Source: Udeniomyces pyricola
Taxonomy: Eukaryota > Basidiomycota > Tremellomycetes > Cystofilobasidiales > Mrakiaceae
NCBI GenBank assembly: GCA_039545295.1
Contig: BCIK01000015.1
Coordinates: 186,001-250,000 of the forward strand
DNA length: 64,000 bases
Reading direction: 5' to 3'
Position 1 is the first letter of the stretch. Each line of letters starts with the position of its first letter. The notes under the pieces are model-generated. The model worked only from the letters and a program-made list of their open reading frames with translations. It did not search any database and was not told the origin of the DNA. Of the stretch, positions 50,127 to 60,940 are shown in pieces. A program made the position numbers and the translations under genes.

Positions 50127-53100
50127 CTACATGTACCACTGAACACCTCGGAAAGCCGGGTTCAAATCCATGCGGCGCTGGACCTTCACTGTAATGAACA
50201 AACAACCAAGGTAAAGCGCTGTCAGCAAGACTTCATATGATGTCACCGTTCGGTTCGATCGACCAAAAGTACGAACTGGGGTCAAAGGCCGCTCGAGTCG
50301 ACGGGGCTCTGCCGCTGCCAGAGGCAACGGTCGTGTCGTCAAGCGACTCGAGGTCGTAAACAAGAGGTCGGGCCTGGGTGCAAATAATGTCGGCGTAGTA
50401 GCAGGCCGGAACGAGCGAGACCGATCGCGTCGCTCGAGCGAACTGGTAGCACATGTTATTGGTAAGCTTTTGGAAGCTATCCGGCGTGAACTTGTTGTCG
50501 CTGAGAGATGGAAAAGGGAACAGTCACAAAACCGGGTAAATAAGGGAGATAGGACGACGACGTCAGCATCCGTCAATGAGCCCAATAGGTCAACCAAGGC
50601 AGAAAGTACAACGTACTCGACAAGGACGATGTAGTGAGTCGGGCGGGCAGTTCCAATCAAACCAGCGTGGGCCTGGAGGTAGAAGTCGAACGCGAAAGGG
50701 TGGGTGACACCTCGGTCAACGACAAGACCGGGCGGCAAGTTTCGGGTCCTGTCGACATCGTTGGGAGCACCGAAGAATCGGATGTGATGTCTGGAAACAA
50801 GATGATCAGGATTGCCGTGTCAGTCCAAAGGAGTATCGCTTGGCTCAGTTTGCAACGCCACGTTGTATTCGGTACTGACCTCTTTCCACAAACGACCCAG
50901 GTGATCTTGGGTCGGTAGTTCTTGTCGATACCGGTGCAAGCCCTCTTGATGGATGCAACCTCCTTCTCAACGACCTCCTGGTACTGTCCCTCTGAGACAC
51001 CGTCTCGCTGAAGGACGAAAAAAAATAGAGGTAATCCAGACGCACAAAAGGCATGTCAGCTATGAACAGCCAGAATACTGATAGTAGCCATTGAAGAGAA
51101 TAACGCACGTAGAAAATGATCGAAGTAGGGGGCTTGTTGTTGTTCGAGACACGGTACTGCTTGAGCAAAGTCGTGCAGATACCCTCCATGTCTTGGATGA
51201 TCTCGCTATGATAGCCAAGGGGAAGAAGCAATGAAGAGAGTCATTAGGAGACTGTTGGCGCGCGGTCCAAGTGCGTTAAGGATAGGCACAGCAAAGGGTG
51301 ATACGACTCACTTTCGACCCTCTTGGAGTCGGACCTCGGCTCGGTAGGCGTTGTTCTGACCGTTAGTGGTTGCAACGACGGCAACGATCGAGGGAGGAGT
51401 GTTGAGGCCACCACCTCGAACGGGCGGGTGGGTGACATCGGCACCAAAGATGATGGTCGAGCTATGTGACGAAAATGAAGCGCACCACGCAAAGTTCTCA
51501 TTCGTCAACGTCGCTATGCTACAGAGCTCAATGACTTGTGCGCGATGTAGAGGAAGCAACGGGCTCACTCAGTGACTCCAGGAAGATCGTTGGTTCCGAC
51601 GTTGTGGGTGTTTCCACCGAGCTTGAGCTGAACCTTCATGGCGACTATAAGATGAATTGAGCGGTGAAATCGTCAGCACCAATGAAGCACAAGAGCCACA
51701 GGAACTTTGACATAGTACTCACCATTTCCGCAGTACTGAGGAAGACCTCGCTCGTTGTTGAGCTTGGCGGACTGCATGCACTGAGTGGGGAGAGGGAGCT
51801 TGAGCTCGCTCCTGAAAGAAGCAAACGAAAAGGCACGAGGCAACACACATCTGTCAATCCCGGCCAGACCAATGTCGTCATGTACGAAACAAAGGTGACG
51901 GGATTGAAACGTACATGGCACTCCTCTTGAGCTCCTCGTAGAAGACCTTGTCCCTCGAGGGGAGGATGCAGACGATGAGCTGGGGATCCTTCCTGCTCTA
52001 TAAGGTGGAGAGCGTTGGATGAAACGATCAGAGGGAATGGATCAGAAGCGAAGAAGGTCAGACACGATTGCTCGAGTTTCAACGCATAACGCAGAAGAGA
52101 TACGAGACTCGACGTACGCTCTTGTAAGCGGCAGCAGCGGCCTCCTTGAGACCAGCTTTGATGTTGGCAATGTTTCGCGCGTCGTATCGAGCGATCAAGG
52201 GAGGCGTCTTGTTCTGGATGTTGACACCAGCGACACCCAAGGCCTTAACGAAGAACGAGACGAAGTTGGCGAGCTGGTCCTCTCCGATGAAGCCATCAAA
52301 CGAGATGACACTCCAAGAGATGAGGGGAGCTCCGGGCTTGTAGAACTGCTTGCCGATGAGGTTCCAAGAACCTCCGTTGGCGTTGACGAAGGCGTTCTTC
52401 CCGTAGCCGATTCGAGGAGGCTGCAAAACTCGGGCGTCGACCATCATCATGTCTCGCGAGCTGTATGTGAGAGAGCAACGCATATCACACGTCAGAGCAA
52501 TGCGCGCGCCTAACAGATTGTCACGCTGCTACACTCAAGAGGGGGCGGAGAGAACAGATGGAACGACGTACACCTCAAGTCCCCAAGCGTGCATCTTCTT
52601 TTGGTTGGAGTAGTCAAGCTTTTGGCGCCACCTTTCAATGTTCTGGAGCCTGACAGTGGGATCGGTGGCCGAGACCTTGATCATCTCCGCGGTCTGGTCC
52701 GAGGTAAGTCGGAGGGGAGGGCTAGAAGGAAGAATCAAAGACGACGACAAGGATGTACGATCTGTCAGGAGTGGAGTGCGTCAAGCACGAGAGATGAGAG
52801 AAACCGCTCACATCGAGTGGTTGGGCTTGATGATGACGAGTTCCATGGGAACCATGTTCTGAGAAGAAGCAACACCATGCTCTGATCAGCGGCTGCATGT
52901 GACTAGCAACAAAGTACTGCAGTGAAAGAGAAAGAGGAAACATTTACCTTCTTGTACTGAACACAAGGCAAGTTGGGGAATTGCAGCGTGATGTTGTAGG
53001 CGGTCTTGAAGTAGCCGGCGACAGTCATCTCTTTGTCGTTGGCGTCCCTGAACTTGATCTGGGCAGCGCCGACGCTGGAGAATCCAACAATGGAGAACTC

Positions 53101-55699
53101 CTGGGTGGGGTTACTGATGGCAGACAGGGACCGCAAAAAATGAAGAAAAAACATATATAATAAAAATGGGTTAGCCAGTGCACAGACGGGCACGATCGGA
53201 TCATGTCAGGCGAAAGAAAGCTCAAGAAATCCAAGACGAACCGGTGAGTAACGCTGAACTTGGCACCCTTGAGGACCTTCTTGAGCTGCATGATCTGGTG
53301 AGGGTTGAGCTGAGTAAGAGGAGCAGCTCCTCCTCCTCCTCCGAAACCACCTCGAGGGCCACCTCGGCCACCTCGACCACCTCGGCCACCTCGGCCGCCT
53401 CCTCCACCTCCTCCAAGGCCGAGGACTCGCTTAGCGACATCGATGGCGGGTCCCTCCTGAACGAACGCGGTGTAGGCAGTGTCTGTGAGAGAAGATTACG
53501 AAGAAGAAGCAATGCAGCAATTAGTCAGTATAGAACCCTGGAGGTCAACAGGCAGCGGCGAGGACTGCGATGGACTAACCAAGGTTGATGGCGGGCAATC
53601 CCATGTTGGTAGGTCGAAGGGACCTGTGGCGCAAGTACGAGACAGATGCCAAGTCTGATGAGCACAGTCTTCTACAGCGAGGGTGAATACAAAAGGAATA
53701 GCGCTTCACTGGAAGAAACCCTTGCCGACGATGGCTCCTTGAGGAAGAGGAACTCGGTCCTCCATGTCGAAGAATCGGTTACCTCCGCCACCGACAGCCT
53801 CGTAGTGAGTGCAGAGAGATCGGAGGAAGACGTTGATCGACATGATGGCGGTGAGCGCAATCTCTGCAAAAACAGTAAGCCAAGCAGAGGCAATGGAGGC
53901 GGAGCAGACGTTGTCAGTCATTAAACCATAGATAGCGCGCGTGCGCGTGAGCGGCATGTGTACGAGGTCGAGATCGACTAAGCACACTCACCCTGGACCT
54001 GGAAGGCTTGCTGATCACCCTTGCAGTAAGCAAGGAGCTGAGTGGTATCGATCTAATTAACCTCCCGGATGACGACCTTGAATCGCCTCTCGGGCTCCTT
54101 AACCTCGGTCGAGGCAGGCTCTCCTTTGTCGGGAAGTCCGACCTCAAGGGTCAGATCGCTAGGGAAGGGAATGGCTGTAAAGGTAATCGGCAAGCGCGCA
54201 TAGAGGGGAGAGATGGAGAGCAAAAGACAAGGCGAGATAAATGAGCAGACCGATGCGATGAGAGGAGAGCGCATTGGACAAGAGGCAGCGATCCGCCGAC
54301 AACATTCGGACCAAAACGATTACTCACGACTGAAAGCGTTCTGTCGTCCATCAAAAGCGCTGAATGAGGTAAGGTAAATGAAACAGAGAAAGAGCACGTC
54401 AGTCGGGGTTCGCAAATCCAAATGAGGTGCAAGGGTCGAGACAACGCGGCCCTCTGGCTCGAGGACGCACATAGCATCGAAGATGGCCTTGTGAGGACCC
54501 TTGGACTCCTGGTAGGTGAGCTGCTTGAAGACGGCACCGAGGAGGGCAGCAGGCTTCTTTTGGTTGGCAACCTTGACGAGCTAGAGGCGGTTAGAAGCAG
54601 GACGAGGAAAGAGGAGGGCAAAGAGGGGGAAACGACGAAAGAGTGCGGACATGAGCATTCAAACACGCGCGCGGGGCGGGGACGCGACGAACCGGCGCAA
54701 AGGTTTGAATGACGTACGGGGTTGATGACAACGTCGTAGTGGTACTATTAAACGAGAGAATACACAGGGATGAGCGACAGATTCGACGAGCGATAGATTC
54801 TGAAGCAGCCAGCAGACAAAGCCCAAGGAAGCGGACATACAATATGTCTGGGACGGGGGAGACAGTCAGTCAGTCGAGGAGAGTAGGCAATCGAAAGGGA
54901 AGAGTCAGCGTTGTGATCGTTGTTCTCGGAGCTTGTGCTTTGAGCGCTGAGCCTGGTAATCTTTCCAGGTGACTTACTTGGGGGGTCCAGCGAACTTCAC
55001 AGGGTACAGGTTGGCCTTGACTTTGACCGGCTTACCCTCCTTACCAAATCCTATGGGGCGGGAAGGCAAGAGCAGAGGGAGGGAAGGAAAGAGGGGAGTC
55101 CGAACATGAGGATATGAGCGAGTAGCGAAGGGAAGGGAAGAGAAGACAAGGCCCAAACGGTCTACTGGCTGCGCAAGGTTGGCTCTTGAGCTCAGCGCAA
55201 CGTACCGGGTCGGGGAATGAAGCCTGAATAAGGAAGTGCAGGTAAAGTGCGAGATGGTGAGCATTTGAGCAATGTCAAGGAGTGACGAAGGAGGGCAAGG
55301 GCTTGCGTGGCGTAGCCTCCGCTCTGAGCTCTATAGCCTTGTCTTCGCCTGAAACGGCGCTATGCCCTCCCTCCCCGCCGGGGCGTGAAGCCGACTGGCG
55401 GGCGACCTAGGCGATGCCGTACACGTATTGAGAGGAAATTGGAACGTACTGTTAAGCTGCATGCTTTTGAAGTCCTGTGAGGGAGATGAAAGAGCATGTG
55501 TAATCCGTCAGGAAGGGAGACAGGCGAGGAGCGAAGAGAAGAGAAGGGGATGCGCGAAGGAGGAACAAGGAGAAGGAAGAGCCAAGTGAAGCGACTCCTC
55601 CCTCCCTCTGTCTCCATGTAATCCAGACGGGATCGAAGAAGAACAAGAAGAAGTGCGCACATTGACGAGCCTGTTGACGTCTTCGGGAGATTTGCTCAT
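50127..55699 (-). CDS. AGO: Argonaute (RNAi effector), with one in-frame TAG
   Basis: 924 codons over 25 exons: 55699-55661, 55474-55450, 55223-55206, 55050-54978, 54847-54841, 54744-54718, 54580-54471, 54359-54328, 54174-53992, 53863-53710, 53623-53580, 53482-53242, 53113-52948, 52858-52812, 52721-52572, 52460-52118, 51997-51915, 51811-51723, 51644-51569, 51461-51312, 51205-51109, 51007-50880, 50790-50617, 50500-50247 and 50188-50127. The N domain shows RPGFGKEGKPVKVKANLYPV; the PAZ region FSIVGFSSVGAAQIKF; MID ARVLQPPRI and KDPQLIVCILPSRD. PIWI shows FGADVTHPP, GRxEIIQDMEG, RDGVSEGQY and GVTHPFAFDFYLQAHAG, so the DEDH slicer residues are all present. Argonaute loads small RNAs and silences matching transcripts. 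Exceptions: TAG at codon 151 (54055-54053), inside VVIREVN-stop-IDTTQLL, and a Gly/Arg tract in exon 12. Every other exon is in frame, so this is a recent nonsense change, readthrough, or a sequence error. Confidence 0.85.
53324..53418 (-). repeat. Gly/Arg (RGG) repeat inside Argonaute
   Basis: GGTGGCCGA-type nonamer repeats encode about thirty residues of GGRGGRGGRGG type (residues about 261-290), between KRVLGLG and APLTQLNPHQIMQLKK. It is in frame within exon 12, at the L1-to-PAZ boundary. Confidence 0.85.
54841..54847 (-). other. 7-nt microexon of Argonaute (exon 5)
   Basis: ACATATT between an AG acceptor and a GTATGT donor. It joins phase 2 (AA) to phase 0 and forms PPKHIYHYDVVINP, the conserved IYHYDV motif of the Argonaute N domain. 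Without it the frame breaks. Confidence 0.8.
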
Positions 55700-56300
55700 C
55701 TCGAGTGATGTTTTTGAGGAGGACTGCGGGAGATGAGGGACAATCGGTGAACGACCAAGGAAGTTGTAATAAGTCGTTGATGGTCGATGTTGGACGCGGC
55801 GAAACCCATTTCCCTTCATCAGGTCAGCGCTTCTTCCATCGACCTCCAAGCCTGGCTGATCGATCTGCAGAGGGTCCGTGCGCAATCTGACGTCTCATCT
55901 TGCATCGACGACCATCATAATTCGATTGTTATATTATTCCCTCCAGCGGCCTCTCGTAAACTTATGTACAGCGATACGTATGCATACATGTTGGATGTTT
56001 GCTGGATACATCCGCCGTAGACGCCCAAGCTAAAAGAGCATCCGATTCTCAAAATATCACGAGACAAGGATCAAACCACGTCAATTGTCGAGTAAATAAT
56101 TAATGTACTAGCTACATCTGTCCATTATCATGACTTGAAGCGCGCGCCGTGACTAAATATGAGCTAGTAATACTAGTAGTAGTAGTAGTAGTAGTCAATT
56201 CTCACGTAATTAACACATACATCCTTGACATCAGGATTGCAATACCCCCTCACATCTCTCTCAGCTCAGCGACCTCCCATTCGACCGCTAGATGGTTCAA
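55700..56300. other. Intergenic, Argonaute start to Pmp3-like 3' end
   Basis: Promoter of Argonaute (minus strand) and 3' flank of the Pmp3-like gene. Contains a TAG trinucleotide repeat at about 56174-56194. No gene seen. Confidence 0.5.
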
Positions 56301-57255
56301 TCAAGACGTGGCCTTGACGGGGACGACGACGGGTGTGGTGGATGCGGCGGCGGTTACAGCTGTCGTATCATTCACGATAGGAACGTGCTTGCCGTGCTGA
56401 TGAGATTCGAAGGCGAAACCGAAAAAAGAAAAAGAAAAATCAAGCGTGAGCGAGTGCCTAGCTGAGCAGGCGTGAGCTAAATAGGCGACATATACAATGT
56501 ACTTACTCCGACGTAGACTGATCCGGCATGAAGGCGCGTGCACCGATAGTCATAAGAGCAGTGAGAGCGGGGTGTGAGTAAAAGGGGCAAGAGCGACAAA
56601 TCATCCCAGGAAAAGTGAAAGGAACGTCGTTTGGAAGGAACGCGTCAGCGTCAACTCCAAGAAGGGAACTAAAAGAGAGAAGGGGATTTGATTGTCAAAC
56701 GCGATGCCGATTGAAAGAAAGGGTGACTCACTGTATCGACCTTTACCAAGTCGCTTGTCAGCCTTGTCGCGCTTGTAGATAAGCCAGAATGCCCAGAGAT
56801 GACCAGGGATATATCTGTGTATCATAAGGAAACCATTTGGCGTCAGAAGATCCATCAGCTATATGTTGGCCTGCGGTCATGTAGAGCGCGAGGACTACAG
56901 CTGTCCTCGAAAGGATGATTTGTTCGCGGGTGCATGCATCGCTATAGAACGCCACGTATGCTTGACGATGAGCGACCACCTACCCGAGGATAGTAAGGAT
57001 CACAGCGATCCAAAAGTCACTGCCCAAGCCAGAGATCAAGTAGACCGCCTGTACACATTGCCACAAGTGGGAAGTTGATCAGTTAGGAAAGGGGCAGAGA
57101 GAAGAAGCCGTGTGCGCGAGGGGCTGTGTTGGCTGGATGGCAATGGACAAAGGAGGAAGAGGGAGATCGAGGGGGTCGAAACAGACCAGCGGAGGGAAGA
57201 TGACAGTAATGAGGCAGAGAACAAGGACTGAGTGCTTATCGATCTTGGTCGGCAT
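56301..57255 (-). CDS. Pmp3/SNA-family plasma-membrane proteolipid
   Basis: Predicted 107 aa from five exons: 57255-57187, 57048-56984, 56814-56732, 56517-56507 and 56396-56301. Two hydrophobic helices read VLVLCLITVIFPPLAVYLI and DFWIAVILTILGYIPGHLWA, followed by FWLIYKRDKADKR. This is the UPF0057/Pmp3 signature (PPLAV, then DFWIxxxLTxLGYIPGHxxAFW). These small proteins affect membrane potential and salt tolerance and are often stress-induced. The family core is about 55 residues; here a tail of some 40 residues, Thr/Val/Ala-rich, follows as in SNA2-4. Exon 4 is only 11 nt and gives RYIYVG across its junctions. Start 57255 is the only ATG that precedes the first helix in phase. Confidence 0.88.
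56507..56517 (-). other. 11-nt microexon of the Pmp3-like gene (exon 4)
   Basis: TCTACGTCGGA between a CAG acceptor and a GTAAGT donor. It brings phase 1 to phase 0 and encodes YVG in RYIYVGHGKH. Skipping it would break the frame of the last exon. Confidence 0.65.
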
Positions 57256-57580
57256 TGTTGGTCAAGGTTAGAATGAGCGCAGGAATAAGAAAGGGAATGT
57301 TGTGGTGTCAACAAGGAGCAAGAGAGAGCGTTGAGAGAGAAGGACGTGGGAAGAGAATCAGGAGAACACAGGAAGCGACTGGAGTAAGAACCGGAGCCGA
57401 TCACATGGCAATTAGCTGAGTTCCATGATGTGGCTATCCACTCTTTTCACTTCCTAGGCGTGTCCGTCCGTCTATTCGTCCAACCGTAGTGGCCAATGGC
57501 TTCATGAGGTTCATGCCATATCCAATCTTCTCCTTCTCTCTATCTATCTAAACGGTATCGACTGTCATCGCCTCCCAATT
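57256..57580. other. Intergenic, Pmp3-like start to THR4 3' end
   Basis: Promoter of the Pmp3-like gene (minus strand) overlapping the 3' flank of THR4. Both neighbours are on the minus strand. No gene seen. Confidence 0.5.
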
Positions 57581-60107
57581 TTACGCCGCAGGGATAAGCT
57601 CCTCCTTGCTCTCGTTTCCATCGACCTTGACTCCAGCCTCGCCCCGACTCTCCGTCGCATACCGCTCGACGATCCTCCTCACTCCGGCCTCGCCGTCCGT
57701 GACCATCTCCACGCGGCGGGGTCGGTCCTCAATGCCTCGGAGCTCGGCTGGCATGACGGTACCGTGGAAGTCGAGCGAGGGAAGAGCGTTCTGGACGGCA
57801 GAGAGGAACTTGGCGGGGTGGGCGGTCGAAAGGGTAACAAAGAGGTTGTTCTCAGGTCTGAGATAAGAAAAGGCACGCGTGAGTATGAAAGAGAGGTTGA
57901 AGATGGAGGACAAGAACGGGTTGTGTCGAAAGTGAAAAGTGATGGAATCGCGTAAGCATGGACAAGAGGCAGAAAAAAAAAGAACAGAGAAGAGAAAAAA
58001 AAAAAAGGGTAAAAGATGAACGGAACAGCATCCAGACGTACCGAGATGGCAGCAGCGACTGAGTAACGTTGAGGCCAACGGCAGTGTGGGGGTCGACAAC
58101 GTATCCGTGCTCCGAGTGGTACTGCTGGATCGTCTTGGTAGTCTATCGACAAGGAAATGGAAGAGAAGTAAGAGACGACCAATAAGAGTTAGCTTGGTCC
58201 GATGAATTGTATGTTCAATCAATCGAGGGTGAACCGAGGGCAACTCACGTCTCCATCAGCGACTCGCTCCGCAACAAAGTCCCTCCTAGCAATAGCGAGG
58301 ACTTTCTCTCCAACGTCGACTCGGCCCTTCGTCTTAAGCTCATCCATCCACCCCTTGAGCGTCGCACAGGCGCCCTCGACGCCCTTTCCTCCCTCCTCAC
58401 CGTTGGCCTCGAGAGCGAGGTACCAAAGCAGTCGCTCAAAGTTGCTCGACACCAAGATGTCCATCGCCGGGCTCAACGTCTCCTTGACGCCCGATGAGGC
58501 GGCGGCAGCCTCGGCGGACGAGTCCTGCTTCTCGTACCGACCGGTGCGCCAGAACCGGGCGAGAATGTCGTTCTCATTAGTGGCGACGACGAGCTTGCCC
58601 ATGGGCAGACCAAGTCGCTTGGCGTAGTAACCCGCGAGGATATCACCAAAGTTGCCGGTGGGGACGACGAACTGGACTTGGCCGCCCGAGGGGATGGCCG
58701 AGGATTTGAGGAGGGAGAGGTACGAGTGGAAGTAGTAGACGATTTGAGCAAGGATTCGAGCCCAGTTGATTGAGTTGACGGCACCGAGGCGATGGGTCTT
58801 GTTGAAGGCCGGGTCTGAGAAGAGAGCCTTGACGGTATCCTGTAGAGGGAGAGCAAGAGAGCAGAAGAATGTAGGGTCATAGTTAGTAGGGAACCATGGC
58901 AAATCAAGTATCCCGCTTTAGAGATTCAGCGTACCTGGCAATCATCAAAGGTGCCTTCGACCGAGAGGCAGTGGACGTTGTCGTCAAGGATCGACGTCAT
59001 CTGGGCCTCTTGAATGGCCGAAACTCGTCCGGTAGGGAAGAGCATGAAGATGGAGATGTCGGCCTTGCCTCGGACACCGTAGATGGCGGCACTGTCCGTA
59101 GGTAAATCAGCAGGAAGATTGCTCAGTTAGCCGAGCACTCGTGAAGAACGGATGTGGACATTCTGTGGCAATCGTCATCGCGTCCAAGGTACTAGAGAGA
59201 TATACGTGGAAAAGGGGGGGGGGGGAGCCCAGCAGGGGAGGGTTATAGCGGTCTCGACTAACCTTCCGGTGTCTCCACTGGTCGCACCAACAATCGTGAT
59301 CGCCTCTCGCTCCTCGTCTTTCTTGCCCTGGTTTCGTCGCTTGAGGAAGTACTCAAACAGGTTGCCGAGGAACTGGAGTGCGACATCCTTGAACGCAAAC
59401 GTCGGCCCGTGCCAGAGCTCGAGGACGTACTCGCCGTTCTCGCCGAGCTTCTTGAGCGGAGTAGTCTCTTCGTGTCGGAAGGTCGAGTAAGAGGCGTTGA
59501 TGAGGGTAGCGAGCTCGGACGAAGGTATTTCGGTCTCGGGAATGAAGAGTGAGAGGACAGCGTGGGAGAGCTCAGAGAAGGAGTAGTTGAGCCAACGCGA
59601 TTGCCAATCGGACGGAAGCGTCGGGATCTCGGTCGGGATGTAGAGACCTCCGTTGGGGGCGAGACCTGTAAGAACGGCCTGGATGGAAAGAGATGTTGGT
59701 CGTAAGGTAGGCAGAGAAGGGAGCAGAAGCAGGTTCAGGATGATTAAGAAACCGAAGAGACAAACAAGGTAAAGTCATGATGCGGTAAAGGAAGGTCGAA
59801 GGCAGAAGGATAGTGTAAGCAATCAAGATGTATCCGTATGTCAGTATGGACCTCGAGACGTGTGGGACAATCAACCCTATGACTGCACGCATGTGGGTGA
59901 CGCGTGAAGAGTTAAGAGACTGCTTGGTTCGTTGGCCGAAAGTGGGATGCGTTCCAGTCGGACCATTGCCGCCGTGTTCGGCCAGGTCAGGTCGGGTTGA
60001 GACCAGCTTCACTCTGGCCAAGGACAGAATGATAGGCAAGAGACTGGACTGACCTCTTCAAAAGTGAGTCGTTCTGAGCCGCCTCGGGTTGAGAAGTACT
60101 TGGTCAT
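57581..60107 (-). CDS. THR4: Threonine synthase
   Basis: Predicted 531 aa from six exons: 60107-60054, 59678-59263, 59091-58935, 58839-58249, 58142-58042 and 57857-57581. The start reads MTKYFSTRGGSERLTFEEAV, the typical fungal Thr4 opening, then LAPNGGLYIPTEIP and LELWHGPTFAFKDVALQFLG with the PLP-binding Lys near residue 115. TIVGATSGDTGSAAIYGVRG is the phosphate-binding loop, and VVPTGNFGDILAGYYAKRLG a second loop. The enzyme turns O-phosphohomoserine into threonine in the cytosol, the last step of threonine synthesis. The length fits the family (about 515 in yeast) with a short charged C-terminal extension. It is divergent from an MFS transporter; three TGACTC elements in the shared promoter suggest general amino-acid control. 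Confidence 0.95.
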
Positions 60108-60940
60108 GCTGAATGAAAAGCGTGGAGGACGTGAGCGAAGGAGAGGATGATGGTGGATGAGTCCAGCGTCCCGGGCGAGCTGGGCCCAGAGGAAAGAGAA
60201 TGGAATGGGGAGGGGGAGCCTTTCGAAATCTCGTCGATCGGCCGACAAACCGCATTTTCGTGTTATCTGCTTTTTTTTCTTCTTTTTTTTTCCTCTTGTT
60301 TCTGTCAGTGTTGGATGCCAGGGCGTTGTATCATCACGCCGATGACTCTCAAGACATGTCATCTGACCACTCCTTGCCGCGTGTGGTAATGTGAGTGGCC
60401 TGGATGACGGACGATAGCTAGGTTCAAGACAGCTGCGCGATTTGACAGTCTGATGATATTGAACAGCTGCAGCAAACGCACTGCAAAGGCACGTGAGGGA
60501 GAGTCAGCTGACGGTGACGAATATTGATATAGGAACTTATGTTATGACTCGACTGCCGTCCATCTCTCGACTGGTACCTACCGATACAAATGACTACTAG
60601 TCAGGAAATACACCGATCATCCAACTAGTGCACAGACCGATAAGCATCATGCATCAATCCGGCTGATACATATCATCGCATATCGGTGACATCGTCGACG
60701 CGTCGACTTGGCTGGCCTTGACGCGTGACGTGGATGACTGAAATTTCGGGTTTCCGGCCCAGATAATGGATTATCAAGTGATTAGAACGCCGACTGCAGA
60801 TTCCTTCTTTTTTATCCTCTCCGCCGTCAACGTGCCAAGCTCCCCCCAACCGTCCACCTGATTCATCCCATCGGTAGCCCCTCTGACGACTGTTCCTGTC
60901 TTTCGGCCCACATAGATATATATCCACGCTTGCCAGAACA
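60108..60940. promoter_or_regulatory. Divergent promoter THR4 / MFS transporter
   Basis: About 830 bases with no gene. It carries three TGACTC hexamers, the core of the Gcn4/Cpc1 site: 60343-60348, 60501-60506 (reverse, GAGTCA) and 60545-60550. Two have the preferred preceding A (ATGACTC). About 0.8 such hexamers would be expected by chance on both strands in this length if counted loosely, so the cluster is suggestive and fits a biosynthetic gene. Confidence 0.4.

Noticed and set aside
50158..50172. GGTTCAAATCC, a perfect tRNA B-box-like sequence.
   Set aside because: It is inside the last Argonaute exon (reverse of codons for MDLNPAF), with no A box or acceptor stem around it.
54053..54103. 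A 51-nt intron (GTTAAG...TAG) that would remove the Argonaute TAG in frame.
   Set aside because: It lacks a pyrimidine tract and would delete RRFKVVIREV, a conserved strand of the Argonaute fold; kept only as something RNA-seq should test.
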